Of a stretch of DNA of 35,174 nt, positions 10,601-19,062 are shown one piece after another. A program made the position numbers and the translations under genes. The notes below the pieces were generated by a model. It searched no databases, was not told the DNA's origin, and saw only the letters and a program-made list of their open reading frames with translations. The first letter of the stretch is position 1. Every line of letters begins with the position of its first letter. Source of the DNA: Bacteroidales bacterium (GTDB lineage Bacteria > Bacteroidota > Bacteroidia > Bacteroidales > P3); contig JAEEMK010000110.1 of assembly GCA_016283175.1 (NCBI GenBank), forward strand, positions 1 through 35,174, given 5' to 3'.

Positions 10601-11187
10601 AACAGGTGGACACCGATAGCCATACCGACGAGGAAACTGATGAGAACCAGCCAACGCAGCGAATGTTTGTCGTCGGACTGCTCCTCCCATTTCAGTATGG
10701 CCCAGAACACCACGGCAGTGAAGAACGACGACATAGCATAGACCTCACCTTCGACGGCCGAGAACCAGTAAGTATCTGTAAAAGTGTATGCCAGCGCACC
10801 AACGATGCCTGATGCAAAGACAGCCCAAACCTTGATATTGTTCAGCGCAATTTCTTCAGGCTTAATCAGTTTTTTACCCAAAAGGGTAATGGTCCAATAA
10901 AGGAACATAATACCCAATCCACTGGCCACAGCCGACATAACATTGACAGCAAATGCAGCGTGATAGGGATCCGTGAAAAGCGAGAACAGTCGGCCCAAGA
11001 TTTGGAACGTTGGTGCTCCCGGGGGATGACCCACCTGAACCTTGAAGGCTGTTGCAACATACTCGCCACAATCCCACCACGATGCGGTGGCCTCGGCGGT
11101 CATAATGTAAACAGCGCAGGCTATGATGCCTATCAGCCAACCTATTGCGTTGTTCACCAAATGATAATGTTTCAAAGTTTTGTCCAT
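7696..11187 (-). CDS. DUF2723 family membrane protein (GT117/TMEM260-like), 1163 aa
   Basis: A polytopic membrane protein with the DUF2723 signature. The first periplasmic loop carries WWDCGEY (residues 37-43) followed by GHPPGAP (53-59), and about a dozen hydrophobic helices alternate with loops up to about residue 720. A long soluble region follows, probably periplasmic, with TPR-like helices near the C-terminus. The family is related to GT-C glycosyltransferases, and the animal homologue TMEM260 is a protein O-mannosyltransferase. Asp39 or Glu42 in the first loop would be the catalytic candidate by GT-C analogy. In Bacteroidota the family is widespread, and a role in glycosylating exported proteins is likely but inferred. 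Arginine deiminase lies 56 nt upstream on the same strand with no clear terminator between, so read-through is possible. Its own terminator is at 7629-7673. Confidence 0.9.
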   Translation of the reverse strand: MDKTLKHYHLVNNAIGWLIGIIACAVYIMTAEATASWWDCGEYVATAFKVQVGHPPGAPTFQILGRLFSLFTDPYHAAFAVNVMSAVASGLGIMFLYWTITLLGKKLIKPEEIALNNIKVWAVFASGIVGALAYTFTDTYWFSAVEGEVYAMSSFFTAVVFWAILKWEEQSDDKHSLRWLVLISFLVGMAIGVHLLNLLTIPAIVYVVYFKKYPKTTLKGFIVSGVISLVILAVVLWGVIPGIVNLSSDFDVFFVNKLHLGFNTGTVVFFLLVALFIVWGVWNNSHLKRPGKTVNIVVLSVIFALLFFAKIGAGTFSFGYFIVLLALGAASYFIIKGKNRQVTNAALMSLLMLVVGYSTFFILVIRANTNTPLNENAPEDAVAMRAYLGREQYGQTPFLTGPYYTAGNPIGTENDYAKYIRSTDGEGRDYYKVASYAKKFNYNENHTGVFPRMYSADEDRNHPTYYRYWAGEPPIGEKPTFAQNMTFFHRYQMGWMYWRYFMWNFAGRQNDIQGHHFDDNTGMQGIHYPTINYVDGNWISGINYVDEYRLGPQDNLPDVMANNKARNKYYMLPLLLGMLGLIYHCIKNRKDAFVVFIMFFMTGLAIAIYLNMPPCQPRERDYAFVGSFYFFAVWIGLGVYALFDWLTTKFEKKERNGYLIAGAACILLGLLFNGAAFILTLTGAVLVIVSVVRLPKVVALPLAFVLSMTVPVILGAENWDDHDRSQKTAARDFAKNYLGLADKNGVVITFGDNDTFPLWYIQEVEGWRTDVRILNYTLSGMHWYVDQLYNKLYESDPLPFTFPREMYGLGHEIYVYNPDGPRMEVTDALQTVVNNRRQYVRSERDGDSVIYLPTNKFQITLNKPKLVENGIITAELAEEIPDIITFDVNIRRGYLTRNEMMMLDFLGTNRFERYVSIMNTNYIRNVFPIVNDYSIDDGMLSQLVPYRVGDYSRYTKRTADYLIKGIRNADGSYTPLQWGNLDKDIYIDPISKNMGNVQRQTYILLSDQLLREGDTVAARAALDISEKAFPTSNFPNDRFALMMVFAYSHIGDQMKAYDILCDVFDYYRQQLDYVKQFPAAKANSVERMTADASYFLYQVVSMRNHGLMRNPFDNSPEVALTEQGAEMFAASSAENAARLKAIDDFASSAVYQNEIVPLVNSMR

Positions 11188-11243
11188 TATAAAGGTTTTA
11201 AAAGTTTTGTTCTAAAGGGAAGATAAATGGGGACTTCCACTGT

Positions 11244-12500
11244 TTACAATTCGTCCCTGTTTATCGGCATCGTCATACAGCGGGCACCGCCGCCGGCACG
11301 GGGCAGTTCGCTGGCAGCGAAAGTGACCACACAGCGCTGATAGTCGTCGATGCTGACACGGCCTTCGGCGACATCCTCGGCACGCAGCACGCTGAAACCG
11401 GCACTGTCCAGTGCATCGATGGTGTGGCTGTTGCGGCGATAGCCTATCACCTTGCCAGGAGCAAGAGCAAAGAAGTTGGCACCACTGTGCCACTGCTCAC
11501 GCTGCTGCATCCACACATCGTCACCACCACAGAAAACAGGCTCCATATCCCAGCCCACCTGCTTCAATGCCTCAAGGATATTCTTGCATTGATGGTAGCG
11601 TATTTTACCGTTGTCGATCTCGATACGCGTTGTTGCCTTGCCAGCAAACTCATTGGTCTTGCGAAGCATAGGCTCATACATCATACAGCGGTCGCGGTCC
11701 AGAAACGTGTAAACCATATCAAGATGGATGAACGAATCAGGTTTATGTGGCAGTTGCTGCACAATGATGTTGAATATGGGACGATCGCTGAACGTATGAG
11801 CAAGAAACTCAACACCTTTCGCATCAGTACGTATACCCTCGCCAATGCACAGCAAATCAGAGCGTCCAATCTGCACATCGCCGCCCTCGGTGTGGGCATT
11901 GGGGTTCCACTCCTGTGCATTCATCACGCCACAGCCGAAATAATGCTTGAAAATGGCTCTGTAAATCAAGTTTTCACGCTTGCGGACATCGAACGACATC
12001 GAATTGATAAGCACACGGTCGTATACCGACGACGACGCATCGCGGGTAAAAAACAGGTTATAGAGCGGACGCAGCACGTAGCGGCGCTCGGCATAGCGTT
12101 CGGGATCCTTGCCTGCACGATAGGGGAAACCCTCAATCAGCACACGGGCTATTGTCTTGATGTCCTGCATCAAAAGCTCGTCAACAAGGTATTCGCAGCC
12201 TTCGGCCTGGCAACTCCGTGTTATGAGCGAAGTGCAGAGGTCGTCGTCCTCCAGCACCTTCTCCAGCAAATCACTGACATAAAACACATTGGTGCAGCGT
12301 TCGAAAACACCGCAAAACCATCGATACTCCTCATCGACAATCCTTTTGCTCAATATGTCACTGTATAGCGCTTCGGAGGCATTGGCCGGCGTCATTCTTT
12401 CGATTTCAACACCCGGTCGATGCAGCAGCACAGCGTTGAGTCGTCCTATTTCAGACGACACATTCACCTTGATGTTTGTTTTATTATTTGAGATTATCAT
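11244..12500 (-). CDS. arcA: arginine deiminase, 418 aa
   Basis: Cytoplasmic hydrolase converting L-arginine to L-citrulline and ammonia (EC 3.5.3.6). Guanidino-group-modifying superfamily motifs appear in order: FTRD (151-154), EGGD (205-208), HLDMVYTF with His259 and Asp261, and GGARCMTMP at the C-terminus with the nucleophile Cys408. Length and motif order match the arginine deiminase family rather than amidinotransferases. No ornithine carbamoyltransferase or carbamate kinase lies next to it, so a full ADI pathway is not visible here. The agmatine pathway genes aguB and aguA lie 6-8 kb away on the opposite strand. The start at 12500 follows AT-rich DNA without a Shine-Dalgarno sequence, as usual in this phylum. 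Confidence 0.9.
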   Translation of the reverse strand: MIISNNKTNIKVNVSSEIGRLNAVLLHRPGVEIERMTPANASEALYSDILSKRIVDEEYRWFCGVFERCTNVFYVSDLLEKVLEDDDLCTSLITRSCQAEGCEYLVDELLMQDIKTIARVLIEGFPYRAGKDPERYAERRYVLRPLYNLFFTRDASSSVYDRVLINSMSFDVRKRENLIYRAIFKHYFGCGVMNAQEWNPNAHTEGGDVQIGRSDLLCIGEGIRTDAKGVEFLAHTFSDRPIFNIIVQQLPHKPDSFIHLDMVYTFLDRDRCMMYEPMLRKTNEFAGKATTRIEIDNGKIRYHQCKNILEALKQVGWDMEPVFCGGDDVWMQQREQWHSGANFFALAPGKVIGYRRNSHTIDALDSAGFSVLRAEDVAEGRVSIDDYQRCVVTFAASELPRAGGGARCMTMPINRDEL

Positions 12501-12578
12501 ATATTCAATTTATGCCACACAGCACATCACGCTGACAAGCAGACAAATACCGCAGCGCGACACAAAAGTGTGAAAATG

Positions 12579-12586
12579 CAAATATA
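12579..12586 (-). promoter_or_regulatory. possible -7 element for arginine deiminase
   Basis: The minus strand reads TATATTTG, a perfect TAnnTTTG match, about 79 nt upstream of the ATG. No TTTG was found at 19-21 nt spacing, so this rests on one box only. Confidence 0.3.
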
Positions 12587-12741
12587 CGATTTTTTGCCGA
12601 AATAGAAGAAAAAAATAACAAAACGCACACAAATTTCGGTCTCCACACTGTCGTTCATCTATCAGGAATGTCACCAACCCCTCCCGAAGGGAAACCGAAG
12701 TCCCTAGTCCATAAACGCCACACACAATACTTCTTCTCTGG

Positions 12742-12858
12742 TACTTCAACGATACTTCAACGATATTTCAACGATACTTCAACGATATTTCGACCATTAT
12801 ATATGGTTAAACGATGGTTGAAGGATGGTTAAACGATGGTCGAAGTATGGTTGAAATA
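12742..12858. repeat. head-to-head array of 11-bp units (imperfect palindrome)
   Basis: The left half is five tandem 11-bp units of the form TAYTTCRACSA (12742-12796). The right half is five tandem 11-bp units of the form TGGTYRAASRA or close variants (12804-12858). The reverse complement of the left units (TSGTYGAARTA) aligns with the right units, so the whole is an imperfect inverted repeat with 55-bp arms around an AT-rich centre (12797-12803). Units within an arm differ at a few positions, so this is an old or gene-converted array. No protein is encoded. The array at 32595-32695 has the same 11-bp architecture with a different sequence. Confidence 0.85.
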
Positions 12859-12953
12859 ACAGTGCTGGTCCATAGGTGGTGGCAAGATACCACCTGCGGA
12901 TGCATTTATGAATAAATCCACATATCAAAGGAGCTAAAAAAACACTTCGATTA

Positions 12954-13649
12954 TTATTCGGCCGAAAGACTGTATGTCACAGAGGTATGCTCGTAGTGGT
13001 TTTCGCCAGTGAAAAGACTGTGGTACACAAGTCTTGAATGGCCAATAGTAAGCTTGTCGTGTTCTGAAAAGATGGCATCGAAACCGCTGTCGACAAGACG
13101 CAATTCGTGGGTAAACAAGTCCATCGAAAAAACCACAACAGCGTTGGTTTCATCGGTTTCGGGGGCCTGGTTGCCGGCTATGAAATAAACGATGTCGCCG
13201 ACACGTATCTGCTGTCGTATTGCACCTATTATCAGCAGTTTTGTATCGCAATAAAATCCTTTTTCGCCGCCGAAAAGGACTGATGTGGTAAGCGATTCAA
13301 GGTCGAAGAGATAGCACGACGGTCGGTCACCGGTTTCGTAATAGACGATATGATGGTTTACGCTGTCGACGAGGCGCGCCAGCAATTGCTTGTCAGATGG
13401 CAGCATTGAGATGTATTCATCGGCCATCTGGTTGTAGTATTCCTGTTCGCTGAATGTCGCCTCACTGGCTTCACGAGCCTGCTCTTCAGCTGCAAGACGC
13501 GCTTCACGCGCTGCGGCTGCAGCACTTTCATCCCTGTCGCGACGTATGAAAAACAGCGTCAACGACAACGCACACAATATCGCAACGGTTATGACAACCG
13601 TAAGGTTCAACGGATTGCGTTCGGCGTTATGGCGACTGGATGGTGACAA
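12954..13649 (-). CDS. membrane-anchored hypothetical protein, 231 aa
   Basis: Not recognised. A single transmembrane helix lies at about residues 17-34 (LTVVITVAILCALSLTLFF). It is followed by basic residues and an Ala/Glu/Arg-rich coiled-coil segment (about 40-65), then a soluble domain of about 160 residues, probably extracytoplasmic. The start is TTG at 13649; no ATG lies between it and an in-frame stop upstream, and the gap to the preceding protease gene is then 28 nt. It is therefore in an operon with the S41 protease and may be its membrane partner or substrate, which is only a guess from context. Confidence 0.65.
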   Translation of the reverse strand: MSPSSRHNAERNPLNLTVVITVAILCALSLTLFFIRRDRDESAAAAAREARLAAEEQAREASEATFSEQEYYNQMADEYISMLPSDKQLLARLVDSVNHHIVYYETGDRPSCYLFDLESLTTSVLFGGEKGFYCDTKLLIIGAIRQQIRVGDIVYFIAGNQAPETDETNAVVVFSMDLFTHELRLVDSGFDAIFSEHDKLTIGHSRLVYHSLFTGENHYEHTSVTYSLSAE

Positions 13650-13677
13650 TTGTCGGTTATGGTTTAAGGTTTAATGG

Positions 13678-15444
13678 TCACTTGATATTGTTTACCGTCT
13701 TTATGGCTTCCTGGAGTCCGCGGTCATAGTCCTGCATAACGCGATAGTAGAACTCGATGCCGTAGAGGTTACGAGCGATGAGGGCTTTGAGCATATAACC
13801 CATATAGATGTCACTGTGGCGGTTGATAAGAGTGCTGCGCTGGTCTTCGGCACGCGCCTTGTCGCCAAGCTGTGCTACAAAACGGCTGTCGTTCATCAGT
13901 TGGCTGAGATACTGCTCGTAGTTGTCGGCGTGAATGCTTGCCGAGGTATCGGCAACGGTTTTGCGTGCAATGTCGCTCATCCAGGCCGCCACCCACTCAC
14001 CTTTGACATCGCTGCGTACAATGTTCTTGGATGCAGCGAACTCGGTGAATGCTGCCACGACGGCAGCCGAATCATAGTTCTGGCTGAAACTCTGGAAATC
14101 GGCAAAAAGAGCGTCGTGACGATGATTGTCGGCATAGTTGAGGGCAAAGGTGTTGAAGATGCCTGCCGAACGCAGGGAGAGGAAATAGTCGGAAAGCCGC
14201 ACGGTGTCCATCGGCACAAACACATCAGGCATTATGCCGCCACCGCCGTAGACGACGCGTCCTTGAGAGGTATAGAACTTCAAGGAGTCGGGATAGTTGA
14301 TGGAGTCTGCATTGACCAGTTCGTTGTGTTCATATCGCTTCTGCAGCTCACGCTGGTAGGCAGCGGTGCCGTCGTCGTAGGGTTTCTGTATGCATCGTCC
14401 GGAAGGAGTATAGTAGCGTGCTGTGGTTAGACGGATTTGAGCACCGTCATAAATTTCGAACATTCGCTGCACCAACCCCTTGCCAAAAGAACGACGCCCC
14501 ACAAGGATGCCGCGATCCCAATCCTGGATGGCACCGGATACGATTTCGGATGCCGATGCGGAATATTCGTCGATAAGGATGACAAGCGGGCCTGTGGTAA
14601 AACTGCCACCACGTTTGGATGCGTAATTCTGACGAGGCGACTTCTGGCCTTCAGTATATACAATGAGTTTGCGCTCGGGGAGGAACTCGTTGCTGACGCC
14701 ACAGGCGATGTCGAGATAACCGCCCGAATTGCCTCGAAGGTCGAAAATGAGGCGCTTCATACCATTGCGTTTCAACTTGTTGATGGCATTGCGAACCTCA
14801 TTGTGCGAAGTACGTGCAAAGCGTGTGAGGCGGAGGTAGCCGACGGTGTCGTCAATCATAAAGTAGGTGTCTACCGAGTATATGGGTACCTTGTCACGGA
14901 TAATGCTGAACTGCAGCGGAGTGTCAACGCCTTGACGTTTGACGGAGAGACGCACCTCTGTGCCTTTCTTGCCACGCAGATGCTTGAAAACGAAGTTGTT
15001 GTTGACACCCTTGAAGGTGGCTACCGTATCGTCGACCATCAAAAGTTTGTCGCCAATCTGAAGTCCAACCCTTTCTGAGGGGCCTCCAACTATTACTTCG
15101 GTAACGGAGATGGTGTCGTCGACAATCTGGAATGCAATGCCGACGCCTTCGAAATTGGCCTGCAACCCTTCGTTTGTGCGCTGCACATCACGGGCTGGTA
15201 TATAGATGCTGTGCGGGTCAAGCTCGGCAAGCATCGAGGACACCGCCTTCTCGGTTATCTTTTGATAATTAGGCGTTTCTACATAATTCTGTTCAATATA
15301 TTTGTTCACCTGCTCGATGCGGCGGAAGTGTGATGTGTCGACATCGGAGTCGTTCTTTTTCTGGCACCAGGCTTCGTTGCTGGCTGCTATATTGCCGAGT
15401 ACAATTATTACAGTTGCTGTGACTGTTTTGGTTATTCTATTCAT
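13678..15444 (-). CDS. S41 C-terminal processing peptidase, 588 aa
   Basis: Periplasmic serine protease of the CtpA/Prc (tail-specific) family, cutting proteins near their C-termini. It has a signal sequence (about 1-27), a short helical region, a PDZ domain (about 95-170, with GVGIAF and VGGPSERVGLQIGDKL), then the S41 domain. The Ser/Lys dyad is Ser297 in EYSASASEI and Lys322 in RRSFGKGLVQ; Asp308 matches the conserved aspartate of the family. FDLRGNSGGYL (234-244) is the usual substrate-binding strand. The C-terminal part of about 180 residues is a helical extension common in Bacteroidota homologues. It is the first gene of an operon with the 231-aa membrane protein, divergent from sppA. 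Confidence 0.92.
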   Translation of the reverse strand: MNRITKTVTATVIIVLGNIAASNEAWCQKKNDSDVDTSHFRRIEQVNKYIEQNYVETPNYQKITEKAVSSMLAELDPHSIYIPARDVQRTNEGLQANFEGVGIAFQIVDDTISVTEVIVGGPSERVGLQIGDKLLMVDDTVATFKGVNNNFVFKHLRGKKGTEVRLSVKRQGVDTPLQFSIIRDKVPIYSVDTYFMIDDTVGYLRLTRFARTSHNEVRNAINKLKRNGMKRLIFDLRGNSGGYLDIACGVSNEFLPERKLIVYTEGQKSPRQNYASKRGGSFTTGPLVILIDEYSASASEIVSGAIQDWDRGILVGRRSFGKGLVQRMFEIYDGAQIRLTTARYYTPSGRCIQKPYDDGTAAYQRELQKRYEHNELVNADSINYPDSLKFYTSQGRVVYGGGGIMPDVFVPMDTVRLSDYFLSLRSAGIFNTFALNYADNHRHDALFADFQSFSQNYDSAAVVAAFTEFAASKNIVRSDVKGEWVAAWMSDIARKTVADTSASIHADNYEQYLSQLMNDSRFVAQLGDKARAEDQRSTLINRHSDIYMGYMLKALIARNLYGIEFYYRVMQDYDRGLQEAIKTVNNIK

Positions 15445-15570
15445 TTCAATTGTGTGTCATTATGCATCAAATTCGGTCGATTAACGTCAAAACAGCAATA
15501 ATATTTTACACCACACAAAATAAATATTGACGTGTAACGTTAATACTTTTTAAAATTATAAACAAAATTT

Positions 15571-17403
15571 ATGTCAGACAAAAAAACGACAAAGAAGAAT
15601 CCATCGTTCGGCAAGATTATGCTTGCATCGGGTGTTGGCACATTGATAGTGCTTGTTATTGTAGGCTTGTTCAAACTGATGTTGTTTTTCGGCATCATCG
15701 GTTCACTAGGCAGTGACGATAAAGTCGTTGTGGCAGAAAACAGCTTTTTGAAAATCGACCTTACCGATGCCGTCAACGAACGCTCACAAAGCGACCTTCA
15801 GTCGATGATGAACAATGGTTCGAACGTTGGATTCAGGGATATGCTTCGCAGTATTTCCGCTGCGGCCAACGACAGCAGAATCAAGGGGCTGTATTTATAT
15901 ATGGGCAGCCAATTCCCTCATTCGTGGGGCAAAAGCGAGGAATTGCGAAAGGCGTTGATAGCTTTTTGCGAGAGCGACAAACCCATACTGGTTTATGCCG
16001 ACAACTACACGCAGCAAGGCTATTTTGTAGCCTCGGTTGCCGACAGCATATATATGAATCCTTCGGGCATCGCCGAGTTTCGCGGTATATGTGCAGAGAA
16101 TCTGTTTTTCAAAGAATTGCTTGATAAACTTGCCGTCAAAATGACGCTAGTGAGACCGAAAAGCAACAGTTTCAAAAGCGCTGGCGAAACGTACACTATG
16201 GATCATTTCAGCGAGGCCAATCGCCGCCAGGTTCGCGAATACATTGTCAGCATATGGGACTATGTCGTTGCCGAGATTGCCGACGCTCGCGACATAAGCA
16301 CCGAAAACCTGAACAAGATGGCCGACAACCTTAGTGCCTGCCTGGCCGACGACGCACTGAACAACAAGCTGGTAGACCGCCTTTGTTTTGAAAGCGACAT
16401 CAAAAACACAATGAAGAAATCGTATGGCTGCGAGAAGACCATCGGCCTCGCAGAATACGCGAAAACATTGAAGACCAATGTTATGGCAAAAGAACAGATT
16501 GCCATTATCTATGCCGAAGGTGACGTTGTGGACGGTTCTGGTTACAATGTTGCCGTGTATTCGGACAAGATTACAAAAGCCCTTGACGACGCAGCTGCCA
16601 ACGACAAAGTGAAAGCCATTGTGCTCCGCGTCAACTCGCCAGGAGGACAGGTGACGGCATCGGAAATTATGACCAACGCCGTGATGCGTGCAAAACAGAA
16701 GAAGCCTGTCATTGTTTCTATGGGCGATGTGGCAGCATCGGCAGGATATGAGATTTCGTGCAACGCCAACTATATCGTTGCAGAGCCCACTACAATTACG
16801 GGAAGCATTGGTGTTTTCGCCACAATTCCAGAAATAGGCGGTACTCTGAAACGTTTTTTGGGCATCACCACCGACACCGTAATGACCAACACCAATTCAT
16901 CGTCAATGAGCATCACACGGCCATTGTCGCCAGTGGCACTTGAACTTTTGCAGCGCAACGTGGAAGATTTCTACAAAGTCTTTGTGGATCGTGTAGCCAA
17001 AGGACGTGGTTTGAGAAACGAATATGTCGACAGTATTGCCCGTGGTCGCGTATGGACTGGACGCGATGCGCTGAAACTGGGGCTTGTCGACGCTCTTGGC
17101 GGATTGGAAGACGCTATCGGCATTGCTGCCGACAGTGCCGGCATAACCAACTATGAGACCGTCGACTATCCGCTGAACGAAAACTTTCTTGACGAACTGA
17201 TGAACCGCAAGAACAATTCGTCAGGCACCATCAAAGCAAAACAGCACTCCCCTATGACCGACATCAATGGTCCATACCCGATTGCACCTGTGGCCGGCGA
17301 CGGAGTGTGGGTAGGCGGCAAAACGATGGTAGATATTCTGAACCGCATATGCGACACCAGAGGTTTACAAGCACGTGTGGAATTCTTTATAATCGAGAAC
17401 TGA
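15571..17403 (+). CDS. sppA: signal peptide peptidase SppA, 67K type, 610 aa
   Basis: Membrane-bound serine protease that degrades cleaved signal peptides. One N-terminal transmembrane helix (about 18-44) anchors two tandem SppA/ClpP-fold domains. The catalytic pair is split between the domains as in E. coli SppA: the general base Lys202 in SNSFKSAGE, and the nucleophile Ser390 in GDVAASAGYEIS. The oxyanion loop NSPGGQVTASE (355-365) and TITGSIGVF are also present. Full length for the 67K family. It heads a plus-strand cluster with the SUMF1-like gene (2-nt gap), aguB and aguA, and diverges from the S41 protease gene. Confidence 0.93.
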   Translation: MSDKKTTKKNPSFGKIMLASGVGTLIVLVIVGLFKLMLFFGIIGSLGSDDKVVVAENSFLKIDLTDAVNERSQSDLQSMMNNGSNVGFRDMLRSISAAANDSRIKGLYLYMGSQFPHSWGKSEELRKALIAFCESDKPILVYADNYTQQGYFVASVADSIYMNPSGIAEFRGICAENLFFKELLDKLAVKMTLVRPKSNSFKSAGETYTMDHFSEANRRQVREYIVSIWDYVVAEIADARDISTENLNKMADNLSACLADDALNNKLVDRLCFESDIKNTMKKSYGCEKTIGLAEYAKTLKTNVMAKEQIAIIYAEGDVVDGSGYNVAVYSDKITKALDDAAANDKVKAIVLRVNSPGGQVTASEIMTNAVMRAKQKKPVIVSMGDVAASAGYEISCNANYIVAEPTTITGSIGVFATIPEIGGTLKRFLGITTDTVMTNTNSSSMSITRPLSPVALELLQRNVEDFYKVFVDRVAKGRGLRNEYVDSIARGRVWTGRDALKLGLVDALGGLEDAIGIAADSAGITNYETVDYPLNENFLDELMNRKNNSSGTIKAKQHSPMTDINGPYPIAPVAGDGVWVGGKTMVDILNRICDTRGLQARVEFFIIEN

Positions 17404-17405
17404 AA

Positions 17406-18146
17406 TTGAATAGTAGCATACATCTGAAACCGATCGTACTGTCAGTGTTACTGTTTCTCACAGCTACACTGGCTGCCCAGCCACGCGAATTGGCCGAGGT
17501 AAGCAACGGCCTTGAGACTAAGGATCATTACTATTATACGATTTGGGTATGCACTGGCGACACACTTGACACCGACACCACCGAATCAAACGGCATATTG
17601 TACAAGATTGACGGATTTTGGATAATGTGCCAGGAAATGACGCAAGAGCTGTGGGAATGGTATATGCAAAGCAATCCGTCGACAGTGAGAGGCGAAATGC
17701 TGCCTGTCAACAATGTCAACCGTGAAGCTGCCGACTCTCTATGCAGTAAGATACAAGAAAGAATACACCAAGAGTGGCGACTGCCGACAGAAAAGGAATG
17801 GCGATTCGCATACAACGGTGGCATCTTCAGCGAAGGATACCAACATTCAGGCAGCGACCACATCAACCTTGTCGGATGGACAGCCCATAATAGCGGTAAA
17901 AAACTGCACGAAGGTGGCAAATTGATACCAAACGAATTGGGAATTTATGATATGGACGGCAACATTGCCGAAATTGTCACCGACGGGGAAAACACACTTT
18001 ATGCAGGCAGGTCTTACCGACATAAAGTCATCAAAGCCCATTCGCCTTTCATTTCAAAAACTGTCGAGCCTGAATGTTGCGGAGTGCGCCTTGTATGGCA
18101 CCAGCCTTTATGGTTCAACAAATATGTAGAACGAGTGTTTAGATAA
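17406..18146 (+). CDS. secreted SUMF1/FGE-like domain protein, 246 aa
   Basis: A divergent member of the formylglycine-generating enzyme/SUMF1 superfamily. Family landmarks are GFWIMCQEMTQELWEWYM near the domain start, then PVNNVN, EWRLPTEKEWRFAYNGG, LGIYDMDGNIAEIV and the ending CCGVRLVW. TTG at 17406 is chosen as the start, 2 nt after the sppA stop; it gives a good signal peptide (SIHLKPIVLSVLLFLTATLAAQ). Starting inside sppA would put 33 non-signal residues before it. At about 225 mature residues it is shorter than true FGE. Like many Bacteroidota members with this fold, it is more likely a structural or binding protein than an oxidase. Co-transcription with sppA is likely. Confidence 0.78.
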   Translation: MNSSIHLKPIVLSVLLFLTATLAAQPRELAEVSNGLETKDHYYYTIWVCTGDTLDTDTTESNGILYKIDGFWIMCQEMTQELWEWYMQSNPSTVRGEMLPVNNVNREAADSLCSKIQERIHQEWRLPTEKEWRFAYNGGIFSEGYQHSGSDHINLVGWTAHNSGKKLHEGGKLIPNELGIYDMDGNIAEIVTDGENTLYAGRSYRHKVIKAHSPFISKTVEPECCGVRLVWHQPLWFNKYVERVFR

Positions 18147-18159
18147 CTATTTCAACAAT

Positions 18160-19026
18160 ATGAACAAAGTAAAAGTAGGACTGGCCCAGATGAGCTGCGG
18201 CCCAGACAAAGAAAAAAACATAGCCCGTTACACTGAGAAAGTGCGCCAGCTGGCCTCCGAAGGGGCACAGATTATCTGTTTGCAGGAGCTTTTCGCTTCG
18301 CTGTACTTTTGCGATGTAGAGGACTACCATAATTTCCGTTACGCCGAGTCCATTCCCAACGGTCCAACGACACAGCATTTTATGGCTCTCGCCAAAGAGT
18401 TGGGCGTGGTCATTGTCTGCTCAATGTTTGAGAAACGTGCCGAAGGACTGTACCACAACACTACGGCTGTTATCGATGCAGACGGAAGCTATCTGGGCAA
18501 ATACCGCAAGATGCACATCCCCGACGATCCTGGATATTACGAAAAATTCTATTTCACCCCTGGCGACCTGGGTTACAAGGTGTTTCAAACCAAGTTTGCC
18601 CGCATCGGTGTGCTGATATGCTGGGATCAGTGGTACCCAGAGGCATCGCGCATCACCGCTTTGATGGGCGCCGAAATCCTCTTCTACCCAACCGCCATCG
18701 GTTGGGCGGTAGATCAAGACGAAGCCACCAACGACGAGCAGTACCAAGCCTGGCAGACCATTCAGCGCAGCCACGCAGTGGCCAACGGCGTGCCGGTCGT
18801 CAGCGTAAACCGCACAGGACGTGAAGGTGATATGCAGTTCTGGGGAGGATCGTTCGTCACCAACGCCTTTGGACGTATACTGTGGCAGGGACCGCATCTG
18901 GAAGAATGCACACATATCGAAGAACTTGACCTTGGCGATAGTGACAAATACCGTCGTCACTGGCCTTATCTGCGAGACCGTCGCATCGACAGTTACAGCC
19001 CCATACTAAAAAGATTTATCGACTAA
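18160..19026 (+). CDS. aguB: N-carbamoylputrescine amidase, 288 aa
   Basis: Carbon-nitrogen hydrolase (nitrilase fold) hydrolysing N-carbamoylputrescine to putrescine, CO2 and ammonia in the cytoplasm (EC 3.5.1.53). The catalytic triad is visible as Glu43 (LQELFAS), Lys117 (YRKMHIPDD) and Cys154 (VLICWDQWYPE). The CWDQWYPE and HIPDDPGYYEKFYFTPG segments are typical of AguB rather than of other nitrilases. It lies 13 nt after the SUMF1-like gene and 36 nt before aguA, so the two agmatine genes form a unit. Length is normal. Confidence 0.94.
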   Translation: MNKVKVGLAQMSCGPDKEKNIARYTEKVRQLASEGAQIICLQELFASLYFCDVEDYHNFRYAESIPNGPTTQHFMALAKELGVVIVCSMFEKRAEGLYHNTTAVIDADGSYLGKYRKMHIPDDPGYYEKFYFTPGDLGYKVFQTKFARIGVLICWDQWYPEASRITALMGAEILFYPTAIGWAVDQDEATNDEQYQAWQTIQRSHAVANGVPVVSVNRTGREGDMQFWGGSFVTNAFGRILWQGPHLEECTHIEELDLGDSDKYRRHWPYLRDRRIDSYSPILKRFID

Positions 19027-19062
19027 CTAAACTCCTAGCATATAATTCCTAAAATTGAACAA

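Larger units (their letters stand above)
12501..12953. other. gene-free interval with inverted repeat array
   Basis: No convincing gene lies in these 453 bases. The arcA-proximal part is AT-rich and holds a possible -7 element. The middle carries the 11-bp repeat array (12742-12858). Beyond it is a perfect 7-bp hairpin, AGGTGGT/ACCACCT (12874-12880 with 12889-12895, 8-nt loop), lacking a U-tract on either strand. A small open frame at 12510-12749 (minus) has no homology that I recognise and is not called. Confidence 0.7.

Noticed and set aside
11424-12368. 314-aa plus-strand open frame opposite arginine deiminase
   Set aside because: Antisense shadow of a gene with all catalytic motifs intact.
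12874-12895. AGGTGGT/ACCACCT hairpin as a terminator for the 231-aa gene
   Set aside because: The stem is perfect but has no U-tract and is 60 nt past the stop; noted only as structure.
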